This document shows, piece by piece, positions 21,283-29,894 of a stretch of DNA of 34,109 nucleotides. Position numbers and translations under genes: made by a program. Position 1 is the first letter of the stretch. Every line of letters starts with the position of its first letter. Origin of the DNA: Rhodoferax sp. (GTDB taxonomy: Bacteria > Pseudomonadota > Gammaproteobacteria > Burkholderiales > Burkholderiaceae_C); the NCBI GenBank assembly GCA_021738345.1, contig JAIPCE010000017.1, positions 1 through 34,109 of the forward strand, in the 5' to 3' direction. The notes under the pieces were generated by a model. That model had not been told where the DNA came from and did not search any database. It worked only from the letters and a program-made list of their open reading frames with translations.

Positions 21283-21460
21283 TACTCCCTTATGGGCTTC
21301 GCAGAGCCTCCCCTTGACAGCGCCGACATGGTTTTTTTGAAGCACACAGCCCGTCTAACGCCTGAAGCTGGCTGCGCCGGGTGGGTCTAGACCCGCCGAA
21401 TTTGATCTGATTTTTTTCAACAATATTTCCTTTTCTTTCTTGTCCCACTTTTGAAGCACC
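21283..21460. other. 178-base intergenic gap between hisH and hisA
   Basis: No open frame with a recognisable product is seen. It contains TTGACA at 21313-21318 without a good -10, a perfect 12-base palindrome GGGTCTAGACCC at 21383-21394 whose stem extends imperfectly to 21380-21397, and T-rich tracts at 21410-21417 and 21429-21441. It may hold an internal promoter for hisA onward, but the boxes are too weak to call. Confidence 0.4.
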
Positions 21461-22201
21461 ATGCTTTTAATTCCTGCGATTGATCTCAAAGACGGTCACT
21501 GTGTTCGCCTCAAACAGGGTGATATGGCCCAATCGACGACCTTTGGAGAACAGCCTGTCGTCATGGCACGTAACTGGGTGGACAAAGGTGCGCGACGCTT
21601 GCATCTGGTGGATTTGAATGGTGCGTTTGCCGGGCATCCAAAAAATGAGGCCGCTATTCGAAAAATCCTCAAAGATGTGGGGAGCGAGGTCGATGTGCAA
21701 TTGGGCGGTGGCATTCGCGACCTTGACACCATCGAGCGCTACCTCGACGCCGGTTTGCGCTATGTCATCATTGGTACCGCTGCAGTCAAGAATCCCGGCT
21801 TTTTGCAAGACGCCTGTACTGCCTTTGGTGGTCACATCATCGTGGGGCTTGATGCCCGTGACGGCAAGGTCGCTACCGATGGCTGGAGCAAACTCACCCG
21901 GCACGATGTGATTGATCTTGGCAAAAAATACGAAGACTACGGTGTCGAGGCCATTATCTACACCGATATCGGTCGAGATGGCATGCTGACGGGCCTCAAT
22001 ATCGAGGCCACGGTCAAGTTGGCGCAGGCGCTGACGATTCCGGTGATTGCCTCAGGTGGCTTGTCAAGTCTGCTCGACATCGAGGCCTTGTGCGATGTCG
22101 AGAGCGAAGGCATTGAAGGTGTGATTTGTGGCCGTGCCATTTACAGCGGCGATCTCGATTTTGAAGCGGCCCTGCTGCGCGCCAAAGAATTGAACGGATG
22201 A
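21461..22201 (+). CDS. hisA: ProFAR isomerase (HisA)
   Basis: The 246-aa TIM-barrel isomerase converts ProFAR to PRFAR. Catalytic Asp8 (IPAIDLKDG) and Asp131 (GLDARDG) are both present, as are the phosphate-binding turns QLGGGIRD (80-87) and VIASGG near the C-terminus. The first half and second half show the internal repeat of the HisA/HisF family. ATG at 21461 begins the conserved LLIPAIDL strand. It follows a 178-base gap after hisH and is followed by hisF after 49 bases. Confidence 0.97.
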   Translation: MLLIPAIDLKDGHCVRLKQGDMAQSTTFGEQPVVMARNWVDKGARRLHLVDLNGAFAGHPKNEAAIRKILKDVGSEVDVQLGGGIRDLDTIERYLDAGLRYVIIGTAAVKNPGFLQDACTAFGGHIIVGLDARDGKVATDGWSKLTRHDVIDLGKKYEDYGVEAIIYTDIGRDGMLTGLNIEATVKLAQALTIPVIASGGLSSLLDIEALCDVESEGIEGVICGRAIYSGDLDFEAALLRAKELNG

Positions 22202-22250
22202 GTTCATATGGCATGCCGTACGCCCATGGCATCGGCGCGAGAACCAAACG

Positions 22251-23030
22251 ATGTTAGCCAAGCGCATCATTCCTTGCCTGGATGTTACCGGTGGACGGGT
22301 GGTCAAAGGTGTCAATTTCGTGGAGCTGCGGGACGCCGGAGACCCGGTCGAGATCGCGGCCCGCTATAACGAGCAAGGTGCCGATGAACTGACCTTTTTG
22401 GACATTACCGCGACCAGTGACGGTCGAGATTTGATTTTGCACATCATTGAGGCGGTCGCGTCGCAGGTGTTTATCCCCCTGACCGTGGGCGGCGGAGTTC
22501 GAACCGTAGAAGATGTGCGTCGACTCCTGAATGCGGGGGCTGACAAAACCAGCTTCAATTCAGCCGCCATCGCCAATCCGCAGGTTATCGTGGACGCTTC
22601 TCAGAAGTATGGGGCGCAATGCATAGTGGTAGCCATTGATGCCAAGCGGCGCGTTGGCGCTGCAGTTCAGAGGTACGGGGAGGGCTGGGATGTCTACAGC
22701 CACGGCGGTCGCAAGAACACCGGACTCGACGCAGTCGTCTGGGCCACCGAGATGGCGCAAAGGGGGGCTGGCGAAATATTGCTCACCAGCATGGACCGCG
22801 ATGGGACCAAATCGGGCTTTGATCTGGCATTGACCCGTGCCGTCAGCGACGCCGTGGGTGTCCCGGTCATTGCCTCAGGGGGCGTAGGCACCTTGGAACA
22901 CCTCGCCGACGGCATACAGCTGGGGGGGGCCGATGCAGTGTTGGCGGCAAGCATTTTCCATTACGGTGAGTTCACGGTTGCGCAGGCCAAGGCCTGCATG
23001 GCGGCGCGTGGCATTCCGGTCAGGCTGTGA
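22251..23030 (+). CDS. hisF: Imidazole glycerol phosphate synthase, cyclase subunit
   Basis: The 259-aa TIM-barrel protein uses ammonia from HisH to turn PRFAR into imidazole glycerol phosphate and AICAR. Catalytic Asp11 (IIPCLDV) and Asp130 (VVAIDAKR) are visible. Phosphate sites are VGGGVRT (79-85) and [12 protein letters not shown] at 22251 gives the standard LAKRIIPCL start. The stop overlaps the GTG at 23027 proposed for hisI. Length and motifs are normal. Confidence 0.97.
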   Translation: MLAKRIIPCLDVTGGRVVKGVNFVELRDAGDPVEIAARYNEQGADELTFLDITATSDGRDLILHIIEAVASQVFIPLTVGGGVRTVEDVRRLLNAGADKTSFNSAAIANPQVIVDASQKYGAQCIVVAIDAKRRVGAAVQRYGEGWDVYSHGGRKNTGLDAVVWATEMAQRGAGEILLTSMDRDGTKSGFDLALTRAVSDAVGVPVIASGGVGTLEHLADGIQLGGADAVLAASIFHYGEFTVAQAKACMAARGIPVRL

Positions 23031-23440
23031 GCGAGTCGCTCCTTTCACCTATGCACTGGATCGACGAAATTCGTTGGGACAGCCATGGCCTGGTGCCGGT
23101 GATTGCGCAGGAGCAATCGTCCGGCGACGTCCTGATGTTTGCCTGGATGAATCGCGAAGCCCTGACCAGGACGGCCGAGCTGGGTCGGGCGGTTTATTTC
23201 AGTCGCTCGCGCGGCAAGTTGTGGTTCAAGGGAGAAGAATCAGGTCATGTGCAGACGGTGCATGAAATCCGCCTGGACTGTGATAACGACGTCGTGCTGC
23301 TCAAGGTGAGCCAAACCGGGCATGAGCCGGGCATTGCCTGCCACACCGGGCGCCACAGTTGTTTTTTTCAGAGACTCAGCAACGGAGCGTGGCATAGTAT
23401 CGATCCGGTCCTCAAGGATCCCAGTTCCATTTATAAGTGA
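23027..23440 (+). CDS. hisI: Phosphoribosyl-AMP cyclohydrolase
   Basis: The 137-aa zinc enzyme opens the adenine ring of phosphoribosyl-AMP. The family block [11 protein letters not shown] is followed by [18 protein letters not shown] and the metal-site sequence [10 protein letters not shown] with [12 protein letters not shown], which holds the zinc cysteines and magnesium aspartates. It is the single-domain form, with hisE encoded separately. GTG at 23027 overlaps the hisF stop; ATG at 23051 (MHWIDEIRW) is an equally plausible start, since homologues often begin there. The hisE gene starts within a few bases of the stop. Confidence 0.95.
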   Translation: MSESLLSPMHWIDEIRWDSHGLVPVIAQEQSSGDVLMFAWMNREALTRTAELGRAVYFSRSRGKLWFKGEESGHVQTVHEIRLDCDNDVVLLKVSQTGHEPGIACHTGRHSCFFQRLSNGAWHSIDPVLKDPSSIYK

Positions 23441-23445
23441 GGCCC

Positions 23446-23826
23446 ATGTCTTCTCTCGTCAATTCTTCGGACGCGCTGGCACGCCTTGCCGCCGTGATCG
23501 AGACCCGCAAGCCGGCTAACGGTGGCGATCCCTCTGCGAGCTATGTCGCACGCCTGTTGCACCGGGGTCCAGATGCTTTTCTCAAGAAAATTGGTGAAGA
23601 GGCCACCGAGGTGGTCATGGCAGCCAAAGACCTTGACCATGGGGGTGACAAGGCCAAAGTGGTCGCAGAGATTGCCGATTTGTGGTTTCATAGCATGATT
23701 GCCCTGGCGCATTACGGTCTGGCACCCGCCGATGTGGTGGCCGAGCTGGAGCGGCGCGAAGGCACTAGTGGTATCGAGGAAAAAGCCCTGCGCAAGGCTG
23801 TGTTGCGCCAGGAGGAGTCAATTTGA
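23446..23826 (+). CDS. hisE: Phosphoribosyl-ATP pyrophosphatase
   Basis: The small all-helical enzyme hydrolyses phosphoribosyl-ATP to phosphoribosyl-AMP, the second step of the pathway. The blocks [25 protein letters not shown] and [14 protein letters not shown], read in parts, carry the acidic metal ligands (GEEATE, and Glu/Asp in AEIAD). ATG at 23446 is preferred because GAGG lies three bases upstream; GTG at 23437, overlapping the hisI stop, would add three residues. The stop overlaps the TTG start of the next membrane-protein gene (TTGA). Confidence 0.94.
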   Translation: MSSLVNSSDALARLAAVIETRKPANGGDPSASYVARLLHRGPDAFLKKIGEEATEVVMAAKDLDHGGDKAKVVAEIADLWFHSMIALAHYGLAPADVVAELERREGTSGIEEKALRKAVLRQEESI

Positions 23827-24230
23827 CCCAGGATTTTTCAGGTGGTGAACTGGCCGATCAGGCCAGTTTACAGCGTATGCAGTCGCTCAACTTGGTGGGC
23901 ACCATCAGTTATGTACTGCATTTGATCGTAGCCGTGGGCGCGCTGATTCCAGGGGGGCAATTTGGTCCGCTGCTGCTGCTGGCGGCTTTAATTCTTGACA
24001 TGGTGAAGCGTTCGGACGCCCAGGGCACCTGGCACGCCTCGCATTTTCGCTGGCGCATCCGCTCAGTGGTCATTGCCGGGCTGCTGTACCTGGCTACTTC
24101 GCCGCTGTGGATGTTGTTGATTGTGCCAGGCTGGATTGCCTGGCTGTGCGTTTCGGTCTGGTTTTTGTACCGCATCGTTACCGGTTTGGTCGCAATGAAC
24201 AAGGGGCAGTCCATGGAGGCCACTTTATGA
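23823..24230 (+). CDS. DUF4870-like small membrane protein
   Basis: The 135-aa product has about three to four hydrophobic segments (near 23-42, 47-58, 80-100 and 103-124). The pattern [14 protein letters not shown] followed by a charged loop with HFRWRIRS resembles the DUF4870 family, which has no known role. TTG at 23823 overlaps the hisE stop by four bases and its own stop overlaps the HIT gene ATG, so it is tightly embedded between hisE and the HIT gene. It acts in the inner membrane. The family call rests on the pattern around residues 20-75 only. Confidence 0.8.
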   Translation: MTQDFSGGELADQASLQRMQSLNLVGTISYVLHLIVAVGALIPGGQFGPLLLLAALILDMVKRSDAQGTWHASHFRWRIRSVVIAGLLYLATSPLWMLLIVPGWIAWLCVSVWFLYRIVTGLVAMNKGQSMEATL

Positions 24231-24613
24231 ATAAGCCCTTGTCATCGAAAGTGCTGGATCACGACCCGACCTGTCTGTTTTGCAAAATTTCCCGCGGCGA
24301 GATTCCTTCGCGCGTGGTCTACCAAGACCACGAGGTGTTTGCGTTTCATGACATCCATCCCTGGGCGCCGGTGCATTTTTTGATCATTCCCAAACTGCAC
24401 ATTCCGAGCATGGCGCAGGTTAGCGCCGAGCATGTGGGGCTGTTGGGGCGCATGATGGCGCTGGTGCCGCAACTGGCACTCAAGGAGGGGTGCAATCCAT
24501 TTCCCGAGGGCGGCTTCAGACTGGTGACCAATACCGGCGCGGAAGGTGCCCAGGAAATTGGCCACCTGCATTTTCATGTCATGGGCGGCCCCCGGCCCTG
24601 GCTGCGCGGCTGA
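24227..24613 (+). CDS. HIT family protein (HinT-like nucleotide hydrolase)
   Basis: The 128-aa protein has the histidine triad HLHFH at residues 113-117, where the middle His is the expected nucleophile for purine nucleoside phosphoramidate hydrolysis. CLFCK (16-20) provides two Cys that can bind zinc with later His residues. VFAFHDIHPWAPVHFLIIPK is typical of the HinT branch. ATG at 24227 overlaps the preceding stop (ATGA). The gene sits between the his genes and tatA, an order I recall from many betaproteobacteria. It is cytoplasmic, and its cellular substrate is not evident. Confidence 0.92.
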   Translation: MNKPLSSKVLDHDPTCLFCKISRGEIPSRVVYQDHEVFAFHDIHPWAPVHFLIIPKLHIPSMAQVSAEHVGLLGRMMALVPQLALKEGCNPFPEGGFRLVTNTGAEGAQEIGHLHFHVMGGPRPWLRG

Positions 24614-24649
24614 GTGACTAAAATTCAACACATTCGTTTGGAGTAATTC

Positions 24650-24892
24650 ATGGGTACATTTTCTATTTGGCATTGGTTGATCGTGTTGTTGATCGTGGTG
24701 ATGGTTTTCGGCACCAAGAAGCTTAAAAACATCGGTTCCGATCTGGGTGGTGCTGTCAAGGGTTTTAAGGACGGCATGAAGGACGGATCTGCTTCGGCAG
24801 ATGAAAAGCCCGCTGCGCCCGCGCAGGTTGCCAATGCGGGCAGCGCCGATCGAACCACGATTGACGTTGAAACCAAGCAAAAGTCCTCATAG
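24650..24892 (+). CDS. tatA: Sec-independent protein translocase TatA
   Basis: The 80-aa protein has the TatA layout: a short N-terminal membrane helix ([17 protein letters not shown], residues 4-20), the hinge FGTKKL, then an amphipathic helix ([18 protein letters not shown]) and a charged, flexible tail. TatA oligomers form the passage for folded proteins. GGAG at 24640-24643 precedes the ATG at 24650. tatB begins at the base after the stop. Confidence 0.96.
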   Translation: MGTFSIWHWLIVLLIVVMVFGTKKLKNIGSDLGGAVKGFKDGMKDGSASADEKPAAPAQVANAGSADRTTIDVETKQKSS

Positions 24893-25345
24893 GTGATTGA
24901 TCTCGGCATTTCCAAGATAGCGCTGATCGGCGCCGTGGCATTGATCGTCATTGGTCCAGAGAAGTTGCCGCGGGTGGCGCGCACCGTGGGCACCCTGTTG
25001 GGCAAGGCACAGCGTTATGTGTCAGATGTCAAGGCCGAGGTCAGTCGTTCGATGGAGCTCGACGAGCTCAAGAAAATGAAAGAAAGCGTTGAAGGGGCGG
25101 CGCGCGACGTGGAAAACTCGATCCAGACCCAGGCCAGCGACTTTGAGTCCTCTTGGGCAGAGGCCACCCAGACGGCAATCACTGCGTCAGAGCCGGAGCC
25201 ACCCATTTACAAACACCCCAAGAAAAACTGGCGCCTCAAGCAAGGCGCCACACCACAGTGGTACAAGGCGCGCAACGGTGTCAGGACCAAGGCATTGTCG
25301 GGCGCCGCCCGTGTCGCCCGGCATCGACCCCAGCGGCTCAGCTAG
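24893..25345 (+). CDS. tatB: Sec-independent protein translocase TatB
   Basis: The 150-aa protein starts [20 protein letters not shown], the TatB membrane helix with conserved Glu/Pro in GPEKLP, followed by a long amphipathic helix (about 25-75, [20 protein letters not shown] onward). The C-terminal half is polar and variable, ending in a strongly basic tail. TatB and TatC form the receptor for twin-arginine signal peptides. GTG at 24893 directly follows the tatA stop. tatC starts 21 bases downstream. Confidence 0.95.
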   Translation: MIDLGISKIALIGAVALIVIGPEKLPRVARTVGTLLGKAQRYVSDVKAEVSRSMELDELKKMKESVEGAARDVENSIQTQASDFESSWAEATQTAITASEPEPPIYKHPKKNWRLKQGATPQWYKARNGVRTKALSGAARVARHRPQRLS

Positions 25346-25366
25346 AACACAGAGATTTTACGATTC

Positions 25367-26158
25367 ATGGCTTCAGATAAAACGCCGCCAGACGAGTTAG
25401 CTGGTACCGAGCAGCCTTTTGTGCAGCATTTGGTCGAGCTCCGTGATCGTTTGGTCCGTTCGGCCATTGCCGTCGGTATCACCGGTGCCGCGCTGGCCGT
25501 GTTTCCAGGACCCGCTGCGCTGTATGACATATTGGCCGCGCCCTTGGTGGCGTCACTTCCGAGCGGGGCTACCCTGATTGCGACCTCGGTGATTTCGCCG
25601 TTCCTGGTGCCTCTCAAGATATTGTTAATGACGGCATTCTTGTTGGCATTGCCGGTCGTACTGTGGCAAGTATGGGCTTTTGTCGCGCCGGGGTTGTATT
25701 CACACGAAAAAAAGCTGGTGTTTCCGCTGGTGGTGTCTAGCACGGTGCTGTTTTTTGTTGGCGTGGCGTTTTGCTACTTTTTTGTGTTTGGGCAGGTCTT
25801 CAAGTTCATCCAGGGGTTTGCACCCAAGAGTATTACCGCAGCACCTGACATAGAGGCCTACCTGGATTTCGTCATGTCGATGTTTCTGGCGTTTGGCATG
25901 GCGTTTGAAGTGCCCATTGTGGTGATTGTTCTGGCGCGCATGGGGCTGGTCAGCATCGAAAAGCTCAAGTCCTTTCGCAGCTATTTCATTGTTCTGGCTT
26001 TCGTGGTGGCTGCCATTGTCACTCCGCCCGACGTGGTTTCGCAATTGGCACTGGCCATTCCCATGTGCATTCTCTACGAAATCGGTATCTGGGCAGCACA
26101 AATCTTTATCCGGCACACCCAGGCACCGCCCGACGAAGCAGGTGCCCAGAGTCGTTGA
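25367..26158 (+). CDS. tatC: Sec-independent protein translocase TatC
   Basis: The 263-aa inner-membrane protein has six hydrophobic segments and the TatC signatures PFVQHLVELRDRL near the N-terminus, VLWQVWAFVAPGLYSHEKK in the first periplasmic to cytoplasmic region, and FGMAFEVPIVV in a late helix. The Glu residues in VELRDR and AFEVP are known functional positions in the family. It recognises twin-arginine signals. The gene ends 11 bases before the convergent htrA gene, with no terminator hairpin visible between the two. Confidence 0.97.
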   Translation: MASDKTPPDELAGTEQPFVQHLVELRDRLVRSAIAVGITGAALAVFPGPAALYDILAAPLVASLPSGATLIATSVISPFLVPLKILLMTAFLLALPVVLWQVWAFVAPGLYSHEKKLVFPLVVSSTVLFFVGVAFCYFFVFGQVFKFIQGFAPKSITAAPDIEAYLDFVMSMFLAFGMAFEVPIVVIVLARMGLVSIEKLKSFRSYFIVLAFVVAAIVTPPDVVSQLALAIPMCILYEIGIWAAQIFIRHTQAPPDEAGAQSR

Positions 26159-26169
26159 GGCCGTGGTGT

Positions 26170-27312
26170 TTACTGGGGTCCGGGTCGGGGTCGGGGGCGT
26201 ACGCCGGGTACCACACTGATCTCCAAGGGCTGATTTTTCCGCTCTACCGTAAAGCGTGCTGCAGTGCCCGGCTTCAATGCGGCAACCTGCGCCAGCAACT
26301 GGGTCACGTCCGGGACAGGTTTTTCTTCAATTTTTACGATCACATCGCCGGGTCGAATGCCTGCTGCGGCTGCCGGGCCGTTTTGCAGCACGCCAGTAAT
26401 TACCACCCCCTGCTGGGCCTTGACATCGAAGGTTTCCGCCAACTCCGGCGATAAATCATTAGGTTCCACGCCGATCCAGCCGCGTGTCACACGGCCATCT
26501 TTCACGATACCGTCCAAAACCTGCCTGGCGGTCGAGACGGGAATGGCAAAGCCAATGCCCATGCTGCCACCCGATCGGGAATAAATCGCGGTGTTGATGC
26601 CCAACAGATTACCGCTGGTGTCCACCAGCGCACCGCCCGAATTGCCGGGGTTGATGGCGGCATCGGTTTGAATGAAGTTCTCAAAGGTGTTGATGCCCAA
26701 TTGGTTGCGGCCCAAGGCGCTCACAATCCCGCTGGTCACTGTTTGTCCCACACCAAACGGGTTGCCGATGGCAAGCACCTGGTCTCCCACCTGCAAGTTG
26801 TCTGAATTTCCCAGCACGATGGTCGGAAGGCGGTCCAATTCGATTTTCAGGACGGCCAGATCGCTGTCCGGGTCGGTGCCGATCACCTTGGCCATGGCGC
26901 GGCGGGTGTCATTGAGGATAACCTCGATTTCATCCGCATCTTCCACTACATGGTTGTTTGTCAGGATGTAGCCGCTGGGGCTCACGATAACACCGCTGCC
27001 AAGTCCGGCCTGCGCTTCACCACCCTGGTCACCAAAAAAGAAGCGAAACCAGGGGTCGTTGCCATTGCCACCGCGGCGGCGTGCCTTGCTGGTGTTGATG
27101 CTGACCACTGCCGCCGAGGCACTTTGGGCGGCCACCCTGAAACTCCCGACAGGCACCGTACCCGGCACGGGCGCCGGTGCTTCAATGAGCGCGACTGCGC
27201 CGGTCAGTGACGTAGTGGGCCCCAGCCATTGGGGCTTGAGGGTCGCGACCACAAAATAAACTGCCAGCAGCACGGTAGCGGTTTGAGAGAACAAAAGCCA
27301 GAGACGTTTCAT
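26170..27312 (-). CDS. HtrA/DegS-like trypsin-like serine protease with one PDZ domain
   Basis: The 380-aa envelope protease has an N-terminal membrane anchor (residues about 5-24, not an obvious cleaved signal), a trypsin-like domain with triad His121 (TNNHVV), Asp151 (SDLAVLKI) and Ser225 (GNSGGA), and one C-terminal PDZ domain (about 270-365). The single PDZ and anchor resemble DegS or DO-type quality-control proteases; DegP has two PDZ domains. ATG at 27312 is used because the anchor starts there; an upstream in-frame start at 27348 adds 12 unlikely residues. It ends in a Pro/Arg-rich tail. It is convergent with tatC and divergent from the cysteine-cluster gene. No rseA/rpoE partner lies in the window. 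Confidence 0.94.
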   Translation of the reverse strand: MKRLWLLFSQTATVLLAVYFVVATLKPQWLGPTTSLTGAVALIEAPAPVPGTVPVGSFRVAAQSASAAVVSINTSKARRRGGNGNDPWFRFFFGDQGGEAQAGLGSGVIVSPSGYILTNNHVVEDADEIEVILNDTRRAMAKVIGTDPDSDLAVLKIELDRLPTIVLGNSDNLQVGDQVLAIGNPFGVGQTVTSGIVSALGRNQLGINTFENFIQTDAAINPGNSGGALVDTSGNLLGINTAIYSRSGGSMGIGFAIPVSTARQVLDGIVKDGRVTRGWIGVEPNDLSPELAETFDVKAQQGVVITGVLQNGPAAAAGIRPGDVIVKIEEKPVPDVTQLLAQVAALKPGTAARFTVERKNQPLEISVVPGVRPRPRPGPQ

Positions 27313-27358
27313 AGGGAGTCCAGATGGGGGCGCACACAGCAACTGCAACCCGGGTTAA

Positions 27359-27364
27359 ATTGTA
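27359..27364 (-). promoter_or_regulatory. Candidate -10 box for the htrA-like gene
   Basis: On the minus strand TACAAT (five of six consensus bases) lies about 47 bases before the ATG, within the 92-base divergent gap. The best -35-like match upstream (TTAAGC at 27389-27384) is weak and 19 bases away, so the call is tentative. Confidence 0.25.
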
Positions 27365-27404
27365 GGGTGCCGCTATGTTGGGCGCTTAACGATTTAGCAA
27401 TTCG

Positions 27405-27761
27405 ATGCCTTCGTACCACGCTGTGATAAAAATCCATTCCGATGCGCCGGCCAAGCCTGCTTGGGGGGAGCCGTGCAACGGCTGCGGCGTGTGCTGTCTC
27501 TCAGAACCCTGCCCACTCGGAGCCTTGCTGTCAGGTGCAAGGACCGGTGCCTGCAACGCGGTCATGTGGGACGACGCTGGGGTCAGCTACCGCTGCGGCG
27601 CGCTCGCGGCACCCCTCAAAACGCTGAGATCGATGTTGCCACAGCCCCTCCAACCCGCTGCGCCGTGGCTAACAACACCCTTGGCGCACCTTGCCAAACG
27701 GTGGATTTCCGCAGGCAGCGGCTGTGACTGTGATCTGGAACCCGATGGGATCTCAACTTGA
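27405..27761 (+). CDS. Small cysteine-cluster protein (YkgJ-like)
   Basis: The 118-aa product has a dense N-terminal cysteine set: Cys24, Cys27, Cys30, Cys31 and Cys36 (EPCNGCGVCCLSEPC), then Cys50 and Cys64 (YRCG). This resembles the YkgJ/zinc- or iron-chelating cysteine-cluster proteins, and the EPCNGCGVCC block is the part I rely on. The second half is Pro/Leu-rich and ends with a CDC pair (residues 107-109). It could bind an iron-sulfur cluster or zinc; no enzyme function is known to me. ATG at 27405 has no strong ribosome binding site. It is divergent from the htrA-like gene and followed by a 248-base gap with no recognisable gene. Confidence 0.7.
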   Translation: MPSYHAVIKIHSDAPAKPAWGEPCNGCGVCCLSEPCPLGALLSGARTGACNAVMWDDAGVSYRCGALAAPLKTLRSMLPQPLQPAAPWLTTPLAHLAKRWISAGSGCDCDLEPDGIST

Positions 27762-28009
27762 ACTACCCGGTCGGTTGTGGCTTCGCTGAACCGATTGCGG
27801 TGACGGGGGTAGTTGGAGTTCCATGCGCGTTATTGGACAGGGCTGGCGTCAAAAATCAGGGTGTGGGGTGACTATGGAAAGTATATTTGGCCCCTGGTAG
27901 CAAAAGCGACTCCAGTGGGGGCCCTAAGTCGTTGCAAAATCGAGAGGTTCCATGCGATCCATACGTTCCCAGTCAATTTTTTCAAATTCAGGCACCACCC
28001 CCAAGCCCC
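27762..28009. other. 248-base gap before the nif3 gene
   Basis: No gene is supported here. The open frame of the Nif3-like gene continues upstream to 27887, but that extension (about 41 residues) does not look like the family. A 66-aa frame at 27813-28013 has no recognisable content. The gap should hold the promoter of nif3-pdxA; I could not choose convincing boxes. Confidence 0.4.
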
Positions 28010-28780
28010 ATGACGGACCACCTCGCATTGCTGGCAGCCTTTGACACTTTGTTGCAACCTCAGTTGTTCAAAGACTACGGTCCCAATGGCATGCAGGTCG
28101 AGGGGCGGCGCAATGTGCGGAAAATTGTCTCGGGCGTGACCGCTAGTCTGGCATTGATCGACGCTGCGATTGATGTCCAGGCGGATGCAATTTTTGTGCA
28201 CCATGGGCTGTTTTGGCGTGGCCATGATGGTCGTGTGACCGGTTGGTTGCGACAACGGCTTGCCACCTTGCTGGCGCACAACATCAACCTCTATGCCTAC
28301 CACCTGCCACTTGATGCACACCCTGAGCTAGGCAACAATGCGCAGTTGGGTCTGACACTGGGGTTTTCGCCCCATCTCGGTGCGAGCGGGCGTTTTGGTG
28401 AGCAATCTCTGGGCTGGTTGGGCACTTCTGCACATCCTGATGGCTTTGGCGACGCACAAGTGCTCGCACAACATATCGGCAGCGTCTTGCGACGCCAGGT
28501 CATTGTGCTCGACACGGCCGGGCGTGCCATCAAAAATATCGCCTGGTGCAGTGGTGGCGCACAAGGCTACTTTGAAGCCGCCATTGCGGCGGGTGCCGAT
28601 GCGTTCATCACCGGTGAAATTTCAGAGCCCCAGGCGCACCTAGCGCGCGAGTGCGGTGTGGCGTATCTGGCCTGTGGGCACCATGCCACTGAGCGTTTCG
28701 GTGCTCCGGCCGTGGTAGCGCACGTGGCGCAGCAGTTGGGTCTGGAGCACCTGTTCATTGATATTGACAACCCGGCTTGA
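28010..28780 (+). CDS. Nif3-like dinuclear metal-centre protein (YbgI type)
   Basis: The 256-aa product is a Nif3/YbgI-family protein, annotated in many genomes as GTP cyclohydrolase 1 type 2-like, though the physiological role is unsettled. It has the start FDTLLQPQLFKDYGPNGMQVEG in parts, the metal-binding pair VHHGLFW (His64, His65), YAYHLPLDAHPELGNN with its His and Asp, and the final GHHATERFG that completes the dinuclear site. I use ATG at 28010 because the family sequence begins just after it. The TGA at 28778-28780 overlaps the pdxA ATG (TGATG), so the two genes are coupled. Confidence 0.92.
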   Translation: MTDHLALLAAFDTLLQPQLFKDYGPNGMQVEGRRNVRKIVSGVTASLALIDAAIDVQADAIFVHHGLFWRGHDGRVTGWLRQRLATLLAHNINLYAYHLPLDAHPELGNNAQLGLTLGFSPHLGASGRFGEQSLGWLGTSAHPDGFGDAQVLAQHIGSVLRRQVIVLDTAGRAIKNIAWCSGGAQGYFEAAIAAGADAFITGEISEPQAHLARECGVAYLACGHHATERFGAPAVVAHVAQQLGLEHLFIDIDNPA

Positions 28781-29886
28781 TGCCCCACAACGCCATGCCT
28801 CCCACACTGCAGACGCCATCCCCACTTGTAATCACGATGGGCGATGCCGCGGGCATTGGTCCTGAAATTATTGTCAAAGCCTTTCGTGATGCGCCGCAGA
28901 TGTTGCAAGGCAGCTTTGTGGCGGGTGATGTGGAGACCCTGCGCCGTGCGGCAAGGGCCGTGTTCCGCCCAGGCGAGCCCGCGCTGCCAGTTGCGGTGAT
29001 TGACGCGCCCGAGCAAGCCTTGCAGATGCCGCCGCGTTGTGTTCCTGTGCTGCAAGTTGGCGAGCCGTTGCCGGACATGGCTTGGGGCAGAATCAACGCA
29101 CAAGCCGGGGCATTTGCTGCGCAAAGTGTGCAGTGGGCAGCACATGCTGCCTTGCAGAACCGGGTTCGGGCGATCGTCACTGCACCGTTGCACAAGGAAG
29201 CCATGTCGGCAGCCGGTGCACCTTTCGACAGGTTTCCCGGCCATACCGAGCTGTTACAGGACTCTGCGGCCAAATTTTTCGGGAAATCGATCTCGGACAT
29301 GCCGGTGCGCATGATGCTGGCCAACGACGCGCTGAGGGTGGTTCTGGTCAGCATTCACGTCTCGCTGCTTCATGCCCTAAGCGCAGTCACTTTTGATAAC
29401 GTGTTGGAAACCATTCGCATTGGCCACCATTCACTTGTCAAAGTGCTGGGTCGGGTTCCGCGCATTGCGGTTGCCGGACTCAATCCCCATGCCGGCGAGG
29501 GCGGATTGTTTGGGCGGGAAGAGATCGATGTCATTGCTCCCGCCATCGCGGCCGCCCGATCCCTTGGCTGCACCGTCAGTGGTCCGTGGGCACCAGACAC
29601 CGTCTTCATGCGCGCACGTCAGGGGCCGGGCAAACCCGGAGAATTCGACCTAGTCGTGGCGATGTACCACGACCAGGGCCTCATACCGGTGAAGTACCTG
29701 GGCATAGACGAGGGCGTAAATGTCACCTTGGGACTTCCTTTGGTGCGCACCAGCCCTGACCACGGCACGGCCTTCGACCTTGCCGGAAGCGGTCGGGCGG
29801 ATGCCAGCAGCCTGCTGGCTGCCATAAGAATGGCGCAAGCTCTGTCGGCTACAATAAGCCCTTCCCATAGTAGTGATGTTCATTGA
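28780..29886 (+). CDS. pdxA: 4-hydroxythreonine-4-phosphate dehydrogenase
   Basis: The 368-aa enzyme acts in DXP-dependent pyridoxal 5'-phosphate synthesis, oxidising 4-hydroxythreonine phosphate with NAD. The metal-binding histidines are His155 (GHTELL), His237 (LNPHAGEGG) and His297 (MYHDQGLIPVKYLG). ITMGDAAGIGPEI (18-30) and VTAPLHKEAM are further family blocks. It is about 30 residues longer than the E. coli enzyme, mainly at the two ends. ATG at 28780 overlaps the nif3 stop; ATG at 28795 is an alternative. The reading ends eight bases before the petA start, so the petA promoter must lie inside this gene. PLP is also the cofactor of HisC encoded upstream. Confidence 0.95.
   Translation: MPHNAMPPTLQTPSPLVITMGDAAGIGPEIIVKAFRDAPQMLQGSFVAGDVETLRRAARAVFRPGEPALPVAVIDAPEQALQMPPRCVPVLQVGEPLPDMAWGRINAQAGAFAAQSVQWAAHAALQNRVRAIVTAPLHKEAMSAAGAPFDRFPGHTELLQDSAAKFFGKSISDMPVRMMLANDALRVVLVSIHVSLLHALSAVTFDNVLETIRIGHHSLVKVLGRVPRIAVAGLNPHAGEGGLFGREEIDVIAPAIAAARSLGCTVSGPWAPDTVFMRARQGPGKPGEFDLVVAMYHDQGLIPVKYLGIDEGVNVTLGLPLVRTSPDHGTAFDLAGSGRADASSLLAAIRMAQALSATISPSHSSDVH
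29850..29855 (+). promoter_or_regulatory. Candidate -10 box for petABC inside the pdxA 3' end
   Basis: TACAAT (five of six consensus bases) lies 39 bases before the petA ATG. No good -35 is seen at the proper distance, so an activator-dependent or weak promoter would have to be assumed. Read-through from pdxA is the alternative. Confidence 0.25.
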
Positions 29887-29894
29887 GGATTCTC

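Noticed and set aside
21383..21394. GGGTCTAGACCC palindrome as a terminator of hisH
   Set aside because: The following T tract is about 15 bases away and the stem beyond the palindrome is imperfect, so it does not fit a Rho-independent terminator.
27813..28013. A 66-codon frame between the cysteine-cluster gene and nif3
   Set aside because: It has no ribosome binding site and no recognisable content, and it overlaps the likely nif3 leader.
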